Positions 45,430-57,240 of a stretch of DNA of 64,000 bases are shown one piece after another. Below the pieces are notes generated by a model. It was not told the origin of the DNA. It worked only from the letters and a program-made list of their open reading frames with translations, and did no database searches. The stretch spans positions 17,523,394-17,587,393 of the forward strand of contig OX578280.1 in assembly GCA_951217055.1 (NCBI GenBank), written 5' to 3'. Every line of letters begins with the position of its first letter. Position 1 is the stretch's first letter. Position numbers and translations under genes: made by a program. The stretch is from Gerris lacustris (Eukaryota; Arthropoda; Insecta; Hemiptera; Gerridae).

Positions 45430-46624
45430 CAGGGTTCCCCAAACTGATGCACACAGCAGGTGTGTCGTGGGATTCAGAATAAAAAATAATAATAATCCAA
45501 ACTATTCAGAACAAAATAATGCCTGTCTGTAGATGTATAACTACAGTAGACACACGGTTTAGTTCAAAGTTGAGTGCTCGGAAATATCATGAAACGTATT
45601 ACTCTAAACTCTAAGATTTACTTCAAATGAAATTATGTACTTTTCAAATGAATAACTACACCTCAGTGCGTCATCTGCAGAGAACGGCTATCCAATGAAT
45701 ATATACCTACACCTCAGTGCGTCATCTGCAGAGAACAGCTATCGAATGAATACATACCTACATCTCAGTGCGTCATCTGCAGAAAACGGCTATCGAATGA
45801 ATATATATACCTACACCTCAGTGCGTCATCTGCAGAGAACGGATATCGAATGAAGACACATAGTACACCTCAGTGCGTCATCTGTAGAGAACGGCTATCG
45901 AATGAAGACACATAGTACACCTCAGTGCGTCATCTGTAGAGAACGGCTATCGAGTGAATACATACCTACATCTCAGGGCGTCATCTGCAGAGAACGGCTA
46001 TCGAATGAATACATACCTACACTAAACCTCAGTGCGTCATCTGCAGAGAACGGCTATCGAATGAATACATACCTACACCTCAGTGCGTCATCTGCAGAGA
46101 ACGGCTATAGAATGAATACTTACCTACACCTCAGTGCGTAATCTACAGAGAACGGATATCGAATGAATCTACACCTTAGTGCGTCATCTGCAAACAACGG
46201 CTATCGAATGAATACATACCTACACCTCAGTGCGTCATCTGCAGAGAATGGCTATGAAATGAAGACATGGTTCCAGTAAAAAAAACCGTAATAAGTAATG
46301 TCTAAGTTAAATAATAAGTGCCATACTATCAAGTATTTATTATCATTTTATAAGTATTTCCATAAAAATCATGTTAACTGTTTATGATGGGTAAAAGCCA
46401 AAATAGTGTAAAAAGTGATTTCCAGATCCAGACATGTAATTTTCAAAAAATTTTCCCACACCTCTTTGTTAGAGGGGGATCCAGTTGACCGAAATATAGC
46501 CCAGGATGGCTCTTGGCGGCCCTGCATAAAGTAATATGAGTGCTGCGGCTATTGGCAATTTTTGCTTTTTTTTTATATATATATAGTGTTCCGCGAGCTA
46601 AAAAAAGTTGTTTGGGAAACACTG
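45430..46624. mobile_element. hAT-type non-autonomous transposon 4 carrying a minisatellite
   Basis: The ends CAGGGTTCCCCAAAC and (inverted) CAGTGTTTCCCAAAC match at 13 of 15 positions. The flanking octamers TAATAGCC and CAATAGCC (45422-45429, 46625-46632) agree at 7 of 8. The TIR resembles hAT 3 (CAGCGTTTCCCAACC). At 1195 bp, half of it is a 52-bp minisatellite. No transposase. Confidence 0.85.
45656..46262. repeat. About 52-bp minisatellite, about 12 copies, inside a hAT element
   Basis: The unit CCTCAGTGCGTCATCTGCAG plus AGAACGGCTATCGAATGAAT and ACATACCTACA varies between about 40 and 55 bp through small indels. The 79-codon frame across it is a by-product. Copies differ at scattered positions, so the array is older than the one at 37591. 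Confidence 0.95.
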
Positions 46625-46632
46625 CAATAGCC

Positions 46633-48653
46633 AGTTAAACATTGAAAACAGGTTCAATCTGCTTATTTCTTAGTAAACGTTTCGAGATTTAAACTAGGAC
46701 GTGAAATTGACAGCTATAATTTAATTACTTTTAATGGTTGCAATAATCCTCGGATAACTATGAGCAGATGCCTAGAAGCAAATAGTTATAAGAAATATAG
46801 AATATAGATATACCGCAGCCAACAAATTGAGCATAACGACAGTTTTAGAAGATACAAATAGCGTAAGGTAAACAAATATATTTTTGGTAAAAGTGAGAAA
46901 AGGAAAACAAATAGGATATTTCTTCGAGGTATAAAGCTAATAATATAATTTACGGAAATTAAATTTGGGTTTAAAGAATATAGAATGAGAGAGAGGAATG
47001 TTAGATATTAAAAATAAATAGTGATAACTTTGAAGCGACTCTGGAGGAGTAAAGGGAAATCAAAAAAAGAGGTAGAAGCATAAAACCGAATAATAATAGA
47101 CGTGAAGGAATATAAATAAGAAATATCGAGTGAAATAGTGAGAAATTTGCTGTTGTCGGTTGTAGGAGTGAGCGAGCGGTTGTTTTATAGAAAGTGGAGT
47201 GAAGTAGATAGGAGCGATGTAGAAGGCTTTAATTGCAGCTTGATTTATACGCTTGTTAGATATACAGGGTTTTTCTGTCCGGATATAGTGGGCCGGGGTG
47301 TTATATGTCGACTATATGGGAGACTAATGGCGATATATTTATAATCGATATGAGATGGCTTGTTTTCACTGTGTGCCACTCGGTGGAAAGCTTTCAAAGC
47401 AAGCCCTGCCACTCTAATCCTCCTGGCCCCCTTTTTATACACCGTCTCTATATTTACATTTTTCTCTCTGTCTCTCCCTCCGAGTTGTGGAAGCGTTTAA
47501 ACGCGTGACGCGTGGTCGGGGAGGCAATGGGAGAGTGTGTAGACAGTGAACGAAATGGGCCCAGATATAAAACCTTGGAAAACTCCAGCTGGTTTATTTA
47601 CAGCGATCGGTAAGGTTCTAACTCCTCTGACTGGGCGGGGGTAGGGTTGCCTTCTCGATCTAGACTCTAGACTGTTGTGCCTTCCATCCCTTGAGAGGTG
47701 TTATTTTTCAAAGCTCCGGAGAAGGGGTTTTTCAACGCCCGGAGATATCCTCATCCCTCACACGACGCCTGCCACTTAGTGCCTGTTAAAGTAAAACGAT
47801 CTAGTGATCTGTAACTGTCTCTTTTTTTATAAAGTGATCTTGTCTCTGAGATCTTTTTCACGCTTTTCCATCTTATTTTCTCTCTTCTTTGAGATATCTC
47901 GTGTATTCTTAGTGTTTTTAGAAGAGTTTTGTTTACATTCCGAAAGAAAGACATAAGATTCTAACTCTTTGATGAGGATCTTTGGAAGCGAGAGAACACT
48001 TCTATTTGTTTTTAATAAAGAGAACATGTCAAATCTAAGAATATGCGGCACCTGAAGCCAATTAGCTAAATAAATTAAACCCTGTACCGGAATACTTGGA
48101 CCTATACTTAAACAAGACATCTTAAATCTAATTATATTTAAACTAACAAACCTTTTCCCATTTCACTTCTTAAGAATAAAAATATTTGGAGGTTAACTAA
48201 TTTAATAGAATTAGTTCCTATAAAATTAAACTGTGTACGTTAGTTTTCTAACTAAATAAATAAATTAAACGAATACGAATTTGTAATTCTAATACCAATA
48301 AACTATACAATACAAAGTATTAACACCTACCATTTTCACCAACTTGATTTCACTATATAGCAAGAATAATTAAATTGGTTAACTAATTATTAATGAAACA
48401 ATCGTCAAAATTAATTCATACGTAAATTAATCTTTTAATTCCCCCGAGTAAAGTTTTGTAATCAACATTCTTAATATTAAAAATTAAATTATTAGACTAA
48501 AAATATGTTTGTTTTTATTATATAATTAATGATATATTTCTTTATTTAATGATGATATTTTTTTTCCTTTAGCTGAGATAAAATAAATATTAAATATAAT
48601 TTTTACTTAAGGAATAAACAACTGAAAAGGAATTATAAACTTAATAGTCCGAT
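46633..48653. other. Intergenic, with a GC-richer block at 47130-47780
   Basis: 46750-47120 is purine-rich on the plus strand. 47130-47780 has balanced composition, a GGGCGG box (47634-47639) and several short frames on both strands, none recognisable. Possible regulatory or old exonic DNA. 47800-48650 is AT-rich and empty. Confidence 0.4.
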
Positions 48654-48827
48654 CAGTAGCGTACACAGAAAATTTTTTCGGGGGGGGCCCAACCTAATTT
48701 AACTTATATGCGGGTTTAGCATACCCCATAATTTATTATTATTGTAATTTCTCCCCCTTTTCAACACTCTAATTTCAATTTCTAACCTCATATTTAATTA
48801 AATTAAAATCCTATGAGGTTACACCTC

Positions 48828-49265
48828 ACTATGTGATGTGATCGTTCTAAAGAACGATTATGTCTCCGATTCCAATAATTCCAAGACAGAAATCTGTTCC
48901 AGTTATCAGATATTTTGATCCCGTTTCTGGCTGTTAGTCTGTCTCTCGCTCAATCATGGCGAACAATTCTTAAAAACTACTATTTCGATTTTAATGAAAT
49001 TCGGATGGCAGTTAATTAGCATATAAAAAGTCCATTGTTGGTCCTATATAAGGTCCAATCTTCTGGTCCCATTTCCCTCCACCACATTTCTCCACCTGCC
49101 ACCATTTCTCTTCCACATGTGCACACACATACATTTATTTACACCTTATCTTCAAAAATATTCATCTGATTTTATAAAACTTATCTGATAGAAACTCACA
49201 GATTAATTTTAACTGTCTGCGCTGTTTAAATTTTGGTAAATTGATACTATAAATCATGTAAAAAT
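48828..49265 (-). repeat. Dispersed repeat Q, copy 5
   Basis: Minus-strand copy inside hAT 2, starting at a TCGTTCTAAAGAACGA-type palindrome and ending at CATGATTTATAGTATCAA-type sequence. It is the inverted partner of copy 6, with about 70 bp between them. Confidence 0.8.
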
Positions 49266-49334
49266 CAAACCAATTTTGACTAATTTAAAAAAGGAGGGAA
49301 AATTGAGTAAATTTAACATGAATAAAGTATCAAT

Positions 49335-49766
49335 ATAGCAATATTTTAAGAGCGCAGACGGTTGAAATTATTCTTGGGTTATCTGCGGGCTACTTCAAAC
49401 AAACCATTAAAATTTCATAAAAATCAGATGAGTTCTTTTAAAGATATAGGTGTAAATAAATGTATGTCTGTGCGAATGTGGACGAGAAATAAATAGGTGC
49501 AGAAGATTGAAACTTATACGGGACCAGCAATGTTATAACCTGGCTAATTATGACCTACCATCAAAATTTCAATAAAATTGGACGAATAGCTTTTAAGATA
49601 TGTTGGTTCGCAAAAATTGAAGGACAGGCGGACACGGGACCCAAACTGTACCCTGATGTTAAACAGATTTCTGTCTTGGAATTTTTGAAATCGGAGACAT
49701 AAAAATTGTTCGTTCTTCAGAACTGTCACATATCTTCCGTTTCCTTTGGTAAGCTCGGAAGCAAAA
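49335..49766 (+). repeat. Dispersed repeat Q, copy 6
   Basis: Plus-strand copy from AAGAGCGCAGACGGTTGAAA through GACAGGCGGACACGGGACCC to GGTAAGCTCGGAAGCAAAA. With copy 5 it makes an inverted pair of about 430-bp arms. The 127-codon minus frame at 49544-49927 is antisense to it and is not supported. Confidence 0.8.
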
Positions 49767-50216
49767 CGTGATCCATACTGCAAAAGCAAACGTGGATTTG
49801 GAGCACATACGAATTTCAAATTTTTAACTAGAAGAGAATTCTTCTCTAAGAAAATTAAATACCTATTGCAAAACAAAAGAATCATTCGCTCATTCGCTGG
49901 GTAATAACATGGGACATTTAACATCAAATGTTTTCTGAACGCTTTTCAAGTTTTTAGATTTAAATTTACTATTACTATGTAATATGAATAAGTTTTTTCA
50001 CTAAATGATAAACCGATTTATTTATATTGCCTCTGTTCTACCACTACATGTCGACGAACACTAGTCCGACCTGAGTCAGCAAGAGGGGAATGCCGCATAG
50101 ACAAGAGGACCCACGTAGCGTTCTACACACAATCCTGGTCCAAACAAAAATTTGCTACTGAAATCCACAACCATCATTTTCGCGTTTAAGCCAGTCTAGT
50201 GTGCATATGTATTTTA

Positions 50217-51373
50217 ATTCAATTAATTTAATTCCATCGGCAAAATCCGGGCCCAGCCGACAGTCGGGCCGGTATAGTGTTTAATAAATTTAATTCCATC
50301 GGCAAAATCCGGGCCCAGCCGACAGTCGGGCCGGTATAGTGTTTAATAAATGTAATTCCATCGGCAAAATCCGGGCCCAGCCGACAGTCGGGCCGGTATA
50401 ATGTTTAATAAATTTAATTCCATCGGCAAAATCCGGGCCCAGCCGACAGTCGGGCAGGTATAGTGTTTAATAAATTTAATTCCATCGGCAAAATCCGGGC
50501 CCAGCCGACAGTTGGGCCGGTATAGTGTTTAATAAAATTAATTCCATCGGCAAAATCCGGGCCCAGCCGACAGTCAGGCCGGTATAGTGTTTAATAAATT
50601 TAATTCCATCGGCAAAATCCGGGCCCAGCCGACAGCCGGGCCGGTATAGTGTTTAATAAATTTAATTCCATCGGCAAAATTCGGGCCCAGCCGACCGACA
50701 GTCGGGCCGGTATAGTGTTTAATAAATTCAATTCCATCGGCAAAATCCGAGCCCAGCCGACAATTGGGCCGGTATAGTGTTGAATGAATTTAATTCCATC
50801 TGCAAATCCGGGCCCAGCCGACAGTCGGGCCGGTATAGTGTTGAATAAAATTAATTCCATCCGCAAAATCCGGGCCCAGCCGACAGTCGGGCCGGTATAG
50901 TGTTTAATAAAATTAACTCCATCCGCTAAATCCGGGCCCAGCCGACATTCGGGCCGGTATAGTGTTTAATAAAATTAATTCCATCCGCAAAATCCGGGCC
51001 CAGCCGACAGTCGGGCCGGTATAGTGTTTAATAAAATTAACTCCATCCGCTAAATCCGGGCCCAGCCGACAGTCGGGCCGGTATAGTGTTTAATAAAATT
51101 AATTCCATCGGCAAAATCCGGGCCCAGCCGACAGTCGGGCCGGTATAGTGTTTAATAAATTTAATTCCATCATCAAAATCCGAGCCCAGCCGACAGTCGG
51201 GCCGGTATAGTGTTTAATAAAATTAACTCCATCCGCTAAATCCGGGCCCAGCCGACAGTCGGGCCGGTATAGTGTTTAATAAATTTAATTCCATCATCAA
51301 AATCCGAGCCTAGCCGACAATCGGGCCGGTATAGTGTTGAATGAATTTAATTCTATCGGCAAATCCGGGCCGA
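50217..51373. repeat. 62-bp minisatellite, about 19 copies, inside hAT 2
   Basis: The unit reads TTTAATAAATTTAATTCCAT then CGGCAAAATCCGGGCCCAGC then CGACAGTCGGGCCGGTATAG and TG. It contains GC-rich inverted repeats (GGGCCCAGCCGAC / GTCGGGCC). Some units alternate as pairs (TTAACTCCATCCGCTAAATC), suggesting higher-order doubling between 50890 and 51290. Confidence 0.97.
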
Positions 51374-51799
51374 GCTTATTTGGGGTGATTAAGTGTATAC
51401 ACACCATAAGATAATACTTAATTAATTCCTTTTATTGTAATATATTTACAGCCAATTCGAATGCATCTGTCGTTACTGTGTTTTTTTGGTTTTAAGTGTA
51501 TGGCGGGTCTTAGGTATGTAATCATTTCGGGGGGGGCCAGGGCCCCTTGGGCCCCCCCCCTGTGTACGCCACTGAGTCCGATGCAATTTAAACTTAAAAA
51601 AAAGAGAAGAATAAATTAAATTTAAAACGAGTTTAAAATAAAATTATTCTGAATGACTGCTTCGAAAAAGAAAGAAAAAGATTTTAATATATTTATAAGT
51701 GGAAATGTGTGTGTGTGTGTGTAAAAAGGTCTTAAAAACACGACATCGTTGCCAAGTATATCTCTTTAGCCTTTAATTAGGTTAAACACAAAGATAAAC

Positions 51800-51905
<106 letters not shown>

Positions 51906-52137
51906 GATGTTAGGAGAAATAATCGGTTGGAACTGCCATTAGACAAGAAAACAAGTGACATTTATACGATTCGTTGGTTACTTAAGAGCTTAAAAAAATA
52001 AAAATGTTATCCTAAAAACCAGGAGCCGTCAGATCGAAACTGGCTAAAAAACGGATTTTTATATCCTCCTGACTCCAAAAAAATCCTTTGATTAGACCAT
52101 TATACACTTTATAATAAGGAAGCTTTTCTCGCCCTAC

Positions 52138-52138
<1 letters not shown>

Positions 52139-52214
<76 letters not shown>
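52139..52214. repeat. (AT)n microsatellite
   Basis: About 38 AT units. The Tyr-Ile minus-strand frame over it is an artefact. Confidence 0.97.
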
Positions 52215-52219
<5 letters not shown>

Positions 52220-52800
52220 CGGAATTTAAAATAAAACAAAAACGTTACATTACAAAAAAATATATATATATATCGGATTTTAGATCTTTTTGATCTTTTA
52301 AAGGTTCTTTTTTATGACTTAAACCTTTTTTATTTTAAAAAAAAGAAACAGTCACACGCTTAAAGATTTCTCTAAATTAATTTCTTGATTTTTTGGGAAT
52401 CAATTAAATTCTTACTGAACTACAATTAATTATGCTGTAGGTCGATTCTGTTTTGAAGTAGGGATAGTTGTTTTTTTTATAACTAATAAGGATATTTAAA
52501 TTGGGGTAAAAAAATGGTAAATTATTTAAAATTATTTTAGGTTTTGAAATGAAGTAAATAAGTTCAAGTCAATATAGGTGTGGAAATACCTGGTGAGGCT
52601 CCCGGTGTAAAAAAATACCTGGGGTAAAACTTAGTCTTATTCAGCTTTGAAAAGAAATTAAATAGATGGGCCACGTTGTAAGAAGGTTATGTGTGTGACG
52701 CACATGGCTCAAAATTACTCACAAAACATTATAATATTTTCTTTATTTAATAAACTTTTTATACAAATAATAAACTTCAAGTTTATTGCCACCTTCTATA
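52215..52800. other. AT-rich intergenic stretch
   Basis: Nothing recognised. Confidence 0.5.
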
Positions 52801-52807
52801 TATGTAT

Positions 52808-52910
52808 TAATAGTACATTGTGCGGAAAGTAGCATTTTTCATGCGAGTGTGGAGTTGGCTCCCGAGATGCAAAATGCCGTTTTCGCACGATTTGCGCACA
52901 GTATTTTATC
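52808..52910 (-). mobile_element. Solo module P
   Basis: Minus-strand P copy without E: AATAGTACATT..GTGCGGAAAG, TGCGAGTGTGGAGTTGGCTC, ATGCAAAATGCCGTTTTCGC, ACGATTTGCGC. The central segment (CGACAGCGAGGGTAGTAAAA in other copies) is deleted. Its right end touches a Z-type TIR (GGCACTCTTTTAGTTTGGTA). Confidence 0.7.
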
Positions 52911-53174
52911 GGCACTCTTTTAGTTTGGTACCCCCCCCCCCCCCTACTTCATTACAAATTTGAGAAGACCTGGGTGGGTAAATGAGTGGGAAATAGTACT
53001 GACTTGCCTAGTTGGACTGTTAGTACTATGCCCAACAAATTTGAATACCCAGGTCATCTTAAATTTCCAATGAAATGGGACAGTAATTAATAATATATAA
53101 TGAGTGGATTTTACATACTTTTGCAAAACATTGTTTCTGATCATCTTTTCTTTCCCCGAAATGGGAAAGAAAAG
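52911..53174. other. Z-type TIR end and intergenic DNA
   Basis: GGCACTCTTTTAGTTTGGTA followed by C15 (52913-52945) matches ends at 53835-54120. Two overlapping short frames are unsupported. Confidence 0.5.
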
Positions 53175-53354
53175 ACTGACCCACTTTGTCTAAATAACTT
53201 CAACGATAATGGGATATTTAGTCTAATGTACAGTGGGACAAAGGAATATCACACTTTTATATTTATATACAAAAGTGTGATGTTCCTTTGTCCCAATGTA
53301 CATTAGACTAAACATTCCTTTTTCTTAATAGTTATTTAGTCAAAGTGGGTCAGT
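53175..53354. mobile_element. 180-bp palindromic MITE of the X/CTTTGTC group
   Basis: The ends ACTGACCCACTTTGTCTAAA and (inverted) ACTGACCCACTTTGACTAAA bound the element. The interior is a near-perfect foldback: CAGTGGGACAAAGGAATATC / GATGTTCCTTTGTCCCAATG around TATATTTATATA. Shares CCTTTGTC and TTAATAGTTATTTAG modules with the X elements. Confidence 0.8.
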
Positions 53355-53830
53355 TACGATATATTTACCGGAAGATATGAGTGAGCGATTATTTTGAGAG
53401 GTTATTTTCATTCATTTCAATATGTTCAAATTTTAAGAAATAAAATACCTCAAACAAACTTTCACAAAAATTACAATTCAAATTTTAAGTACCTTACATT
53501 GCATCCATTGGAAAAACTCCCTCTTATCTAATTGTCCATTAAACAGAATTACACTTCGGAAATTTAGACCTTTCTATTCCTCTAAAACTCAACTTATTTT
53601 AATTTCGCTTTAGACAAATCTAATATTTTTTTCTGTCAACGAAATAAAATTTAATTGACAATGCCTATTTTGACATATAACAGGCCATTCAATTAAAAAA
53701 AAAAAAAATCTCCAAGAAATGATGCATAATACTCCATTTGTCTATGACATTAGAGTTGTTTTTCACTTTTCCATTTTAATTCCTGCCCTAAATTAATTTA
53801 ATTAAATAATCCTACTAGGTTATTCATTTT
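53355..53830. other. AT-rich intergenic stretch
   Basis: Nothing recognised. Confidence 0.5.
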
Positions 53831-53834
53831 TCTA

Positions 53835-54120
53835 AAGGGGGTACCAAACTAAAAGAGGCGTATAGGGGCGCCGCTTTTAGTTTAGTACCCCCTATCTTTT
53901 TCTTCTCTTTCTTTCCCCTTTCTCAACCCCACACAAAAGCCCCACTGCTTTTGAACATTCCCCTATTAAGATTGTTCATTTTTTATTTATATAAAATACC
54001 ATTTCAACATGTATTTAAATAAAGATAAACGGGGGGTACCAAACTAAAGTGCTGCCGCATGGCGCCTATTTTAGTTTGGTACCCCCCTATTGAGGGGTAC
54101 CAAACTAAAAGAGTACCACT
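53835..54120. mobile_element. Z-type MITE arms
   Basis: Inverted pairs of GGGGGTACCAAACTAAAAGA and its complement occur at 53836-53893, 54031-54087 and 54097-54116, with short C/G spacers (GGGGCGCC). The last arm directly abuts module E copy D. Related to X and Y by TIR pattern. Confidence 0.7.
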
Positions 54121-54121
54121 T

Positions 54122-54590
54122 TATCAACGATTGTTAGATTTAAATAATAAATACAGAAAAAAATATACTTGCTGTATGTAAGTTCGTATCTCTCTCTTGA
54201 TAAAGATGGCATTAATTCTTGAGTTGTATTTTTTGCCGAATTAATTATTTCTGGAGGAGTATTATTCTCCACATTTTCGTCAGTCACTTGATTCACTCAT
54301 TGTTTTTCACTAAAAACTCGATATAAACAGTTACTTTAATAAAAGAATAGCAAATTAGTTTTGTTAAATGTAAACAAACTTGCTAATCGTGCGTAAAGCT
54401 GAAGAATTCCTCTTCTTTACCGCCCTAGGGTGGTAAAGAAGAATTCCTCTTCTTTACCGCGTGGTAAAGAAGAGGAATTCTTCAGAACTATGAGATACTT
54501 ATGCGCAATGAATACGCAAATACGTAAAGAATCGCTTTCTACGCATATAAACAGAGATACAATGTTTATATTTCGTATCAATCGTAGATA
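54122..54590 (-). mobile_element. Module E, copy D
   Basis: Minus-strand E, ends TATCTACGATTG (54590) and TATCAACGATTG-type (54122). The reading frame has lost two bases near its start (GACTGACG for GACTTTGACG) but stays open from there through NTTQELMPSLSRERYELTYS. The internal TTCTTTACC palindrome is duplicated. Confidence 0.85.
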
Positions 54591-54727
54591 ATAGTACATT
54601 ACGCGTCTAGTGCGGAAAGTAGCATTTTGCATGCGAGTGTGGAGTTGGCACCCGAGCGACGGCGAGGGTAGTAAAACCACACGAGCAAAGCAAAATGCAG
54701 TTTTTGCACGAGTTGCGTACCGTACTT
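54591..54727 (-). mobile_element. Module P, copy D
   Basis: Minus-strand P linking two E modules (order on the minus strand E-P-E). Arms and centre as in copies B and C. Confidence 0.85.
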
Positions 54728-55105
54728 TATCTACAATTGTTGGATTTTAATCATAAATAATGAAAAAAAAAAAAAATAATAATAAACTTCCTGTATGTAA
54801 GTTCGTATTTCTCTTTTGATAAAGAAGACATTTATTCATTAGATGCATTTTTTGCCGAATTAATTATTTCGGGAGGCGTATTATTCTCCTCATTTTCGTC
54901 ATAATGACATAAATCAATCAATGTTAATCACTAAAAACTCGATATAAACAGTTACTTTAATTAAACACTTTACTTTACCGCCCTAGGGCGAAAAAAAGAG
55001 GAATTATAATAACGCTCATGCGCAATGAATACAAGTACGTAAAGAATCACTTTCTACGCATCTAAAAAGAGATACAATGTTTATACTTCGTATCAATCGT
55101 AGATA
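54728..55105 (-). mobile_element. Module E, second unit of the D run (decayed)
   Basis: Minus-strand E with terminal TATCTACGATTG at 55105 and CTACAATTGTTGG at the other end. The reading frame is broken by several substitutions, and part of the leader is deleted near 54960-55000. Confidence 0.75.
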
Positions 55106-55898
55106 ATATTAATTTATCAATTGATAGATAAAGTAGACGTAGGAGAAGAATAAATAATTAAATGTTTGTGGGAAACGTTTCCACCCTAAATAAGGTACGG
55201 GAAGGAGGTCCTCAGTCCATATATTAAATTTTGAAGTCTTTAATTACTGTGGAAATTAACTAATAATACTTTCTCTTTGGAAAAGCGTCAATTGTGAATA
55301 TTGATAATTTGATATAAAAATTTGGAAAACATTATTTTTTAAAAATAATGAGTCTAAGTGACATAACTGAACAATTAATAAAATACCATTTTTTTATAAA
55401 ATTAATTAACACATTTTTAACAATTAAACTATAACAAATTTTAACAAGCAACCAATAACAGAAACTCATCACAATTATAATATTACATATGAACATACAT
55501 TTGTTCTTAAGTACTAATGAACCTTCCTAATGAACATTTAAATAATATGTCTCTCAGAACATAATTAAAAATGTCTTACAGTGTCAAATGTAATTTATAT
55601 AATTGAATAGATAGGTACCTGGTCAGTCTTGGTTTCTTCTCTTTTTACCGTTTGTCCTATTTATGAACCGTGGAATGTCATCCAGCCTGATGGGGAGAAT
55701 AGAGGTAACTGAGGAAATAGCACTACTAGGTTATTCTTTATGTTATAAATTATGGACACTCTACACTCTACTTTACTCTTAAAGACTTCAATTTTACTAC
55801 AGAGCATTTAAATATGCTGTTTGGGAAAACAAGAATTAATTATTTTGAGAGGATGTTTAAGGTCAATTTTTATATTGTAAATCCCTTAATATTTATAG

Positions 55899-55900
<2 letters not shown>
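55106..55900. other. AT-rich intergenic stretch
   Basis: Nothing recognised. Confidence 0.5.

Positions 55901-55902
<2 letters not shown>

Positions 55903-55980
<78 letters not shown>
55903..55980. repeat. (AT)n microsatellite
   Basis: About 39 AT units. Confidence 0.97.
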
Positions 55981-55982
<2 letters not shown>

Positions 55983-56860
55983 GTGTGTTAAATAAAGATT
56001 AAATAATTAAAATAAAGATGTAAAAAATAAACAAGTGACATTTTTGAATCGAAAAAGAACCCATTAAAAATTTGATGAAGCATATTTGATTTAGGGTAGA
56101 AGAAGTTATAAAAAAAATGCAAGTTTTTAGATCATTCCATTCCGCATATTAATTTATTTTTTATTTCTGTATTTTATTTTATTTTTATTTTTTTCATTAT
56201 TTATTTAAATATAAAAAGAACGCAGAATATAAAAACGAGATTCACACAGTCGATGGAAATGAAATTAAAAAAAAAAAAAAAATCAGGACATATTAAAAGC
56301 TATATGTTAATTTTTAACGAAAGAGTGGACAAAACAGTTAGATGGATTTTTTTTAGTTTCTTCGAAAAACTTAAAATGTTTAATATCAAACAAGATATAA
56401 AAAGCGCTACTCTTATAAAAAAAATGAATTAAAAAAAAAATATATATAGAAACACATTTAAAATTTTATGAAGCGATTAATTTGTTAACTTGATTCCAAG
56501 ATAAACAAGAAATAGTTGGTCCGCTCATTAGTCCGAATACGCTTTCCTTTCTTTCTCAACCAATCTCAATGAGAAAAACAATTTATTAAAAATATTCTGC
56601 ATAAAAACTTCATATATTTATTTTGGCTTTAAACCAAAATCAAGATTACAATCTAAGTTGCTATTTTTTTTATTTTATTTAATTTAAGTAAATTATATTA
56701 GTGTTAAGAATTGTTTATGTGTTAGTACCTAATTTAGAAAAAAAGGATTTTTTATTTTGTTTTAATTATTATGTGGAAGAGAGAAATAAAATCATTAATA
56801 TGAATTTAACTTTATTTAATTATAAAAACAATCGGGTACGGGGTACCTCGGAACTTTTCC
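55981..56860. other. AT-rich intergenic stretch
   Basis: Homopolymer-rich DNA with no recognised feature. Confidence 0.5.
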
Positions 56861-56867
56861 TCACTTT

Positions 56868-56932
56868 GGAGACCGCTAAAGTGGCCTCTCCTGCTACTTG
56901 GGCCTGGTCAGTACTTGGATGGGTGACCATTT
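56868..56932 (+). pseudogene. 5S-rRNA-like fragment (possible SINE3-type head)
   Basis: GGGCCTGGTCAGTACTTGGA continuing TGGGTGACC (56899-56927) closely matches the box C/3' half of 5S rRNA (GGTTAGTACTTGGATGGGAGACC in the usual form). The upstream half of a 5S gene is not recognisable; instead GACCGCTAAAGTGGCCTCTC precedes it. No oligo-T terminator follows directly. It may be a 5S pseudogene or the head of a 5S-derived SINE. The 79-codon frame crossing it is not real. Confidence 0.6.
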
Positions 56933-56994
56933 TGAACTAACTGATATTATTGTTATTTGAACTTGAACTAAATAATATTATTATTTAAAAAAAA

Positions 56995-57240
56995 ATGACA
57001 CTTCTTTAGATTGTTACACCCCTTATAATAAAAACAGAGGGGAATAACAATCTCATGAAGGTGTACGGAATGTTCTTCTTTAGACTGTTACTCCCCTTAT
57101 CAAAACAGAAGAGGGATATTCCTTTGTCCCAAAGTACATTGAACACATCCCTTTGTCTTAATAGTTATTTAGTCAATGTCATTTTCATTCCAAAACAACA
57201 AAGTGAGTAACAATCTAAAGAAAGAAGTACCAAAAAATGT
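56995..57240. mobile_element. Y-type MITE cluster with an X fragment inside
   Basis: CACTTCTTTAGATTGTTACA, AGGGGAATAACAATCT, TTCTTTAGACTGTTACTCCC and GAGTAACAATCTAAAG alternate in inverted order. Between 57114 and 57180 lies GGGATATTCCTTTGTCCCAA and CCCTTTGTCTTAATAGTTAT from the X group. Confidence 0.65.

Larger units (their letters stand above)
48654..51574. mobile_element. hAT-type transposon 2, 2.9 kb, composite interior (8-bp TSD AGTCCGAT)
   Basis: The ends CAGTAGCGTACACAG and (inverted) CAGTGGCGTACACAG differ at one base. AGTCCGAT flanks both sides exactly (48646-48653, 51575-51582). The TIR is related to that of hAT 1 (CAGTGGCGCACCCAGG). It encloses two inverted copies of repeat Q and a 62-bp minisatellite of about 19 copies. 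I see no hAT transposase, so it is non-autonomous but unusually large. Confidence 0.93.

Noticed and set aside
45902..46141. 79-codon frame with repeated CVICRERLSSEYIPT motif
   Set aside because: Translation of the 52-bp minisatellite inside hAT 4. Indels between units break the frame elsewhere.
45656..46262. CRISPR-like regular array
   Set aside because: Whole units repeat with no unique spacers, the DNA is eukaryotic, and the array lies inside a hAT element.
49544..49927. 127-codon minus-strand frame
   Set aside because: Antisense to dispersed repeat Q copy 6, and no other Q copy keeps it open.
50600..50866. 88-codon frame over the 62-bp array
   Set aside because: By-product of the minisatellite; no supporting context.
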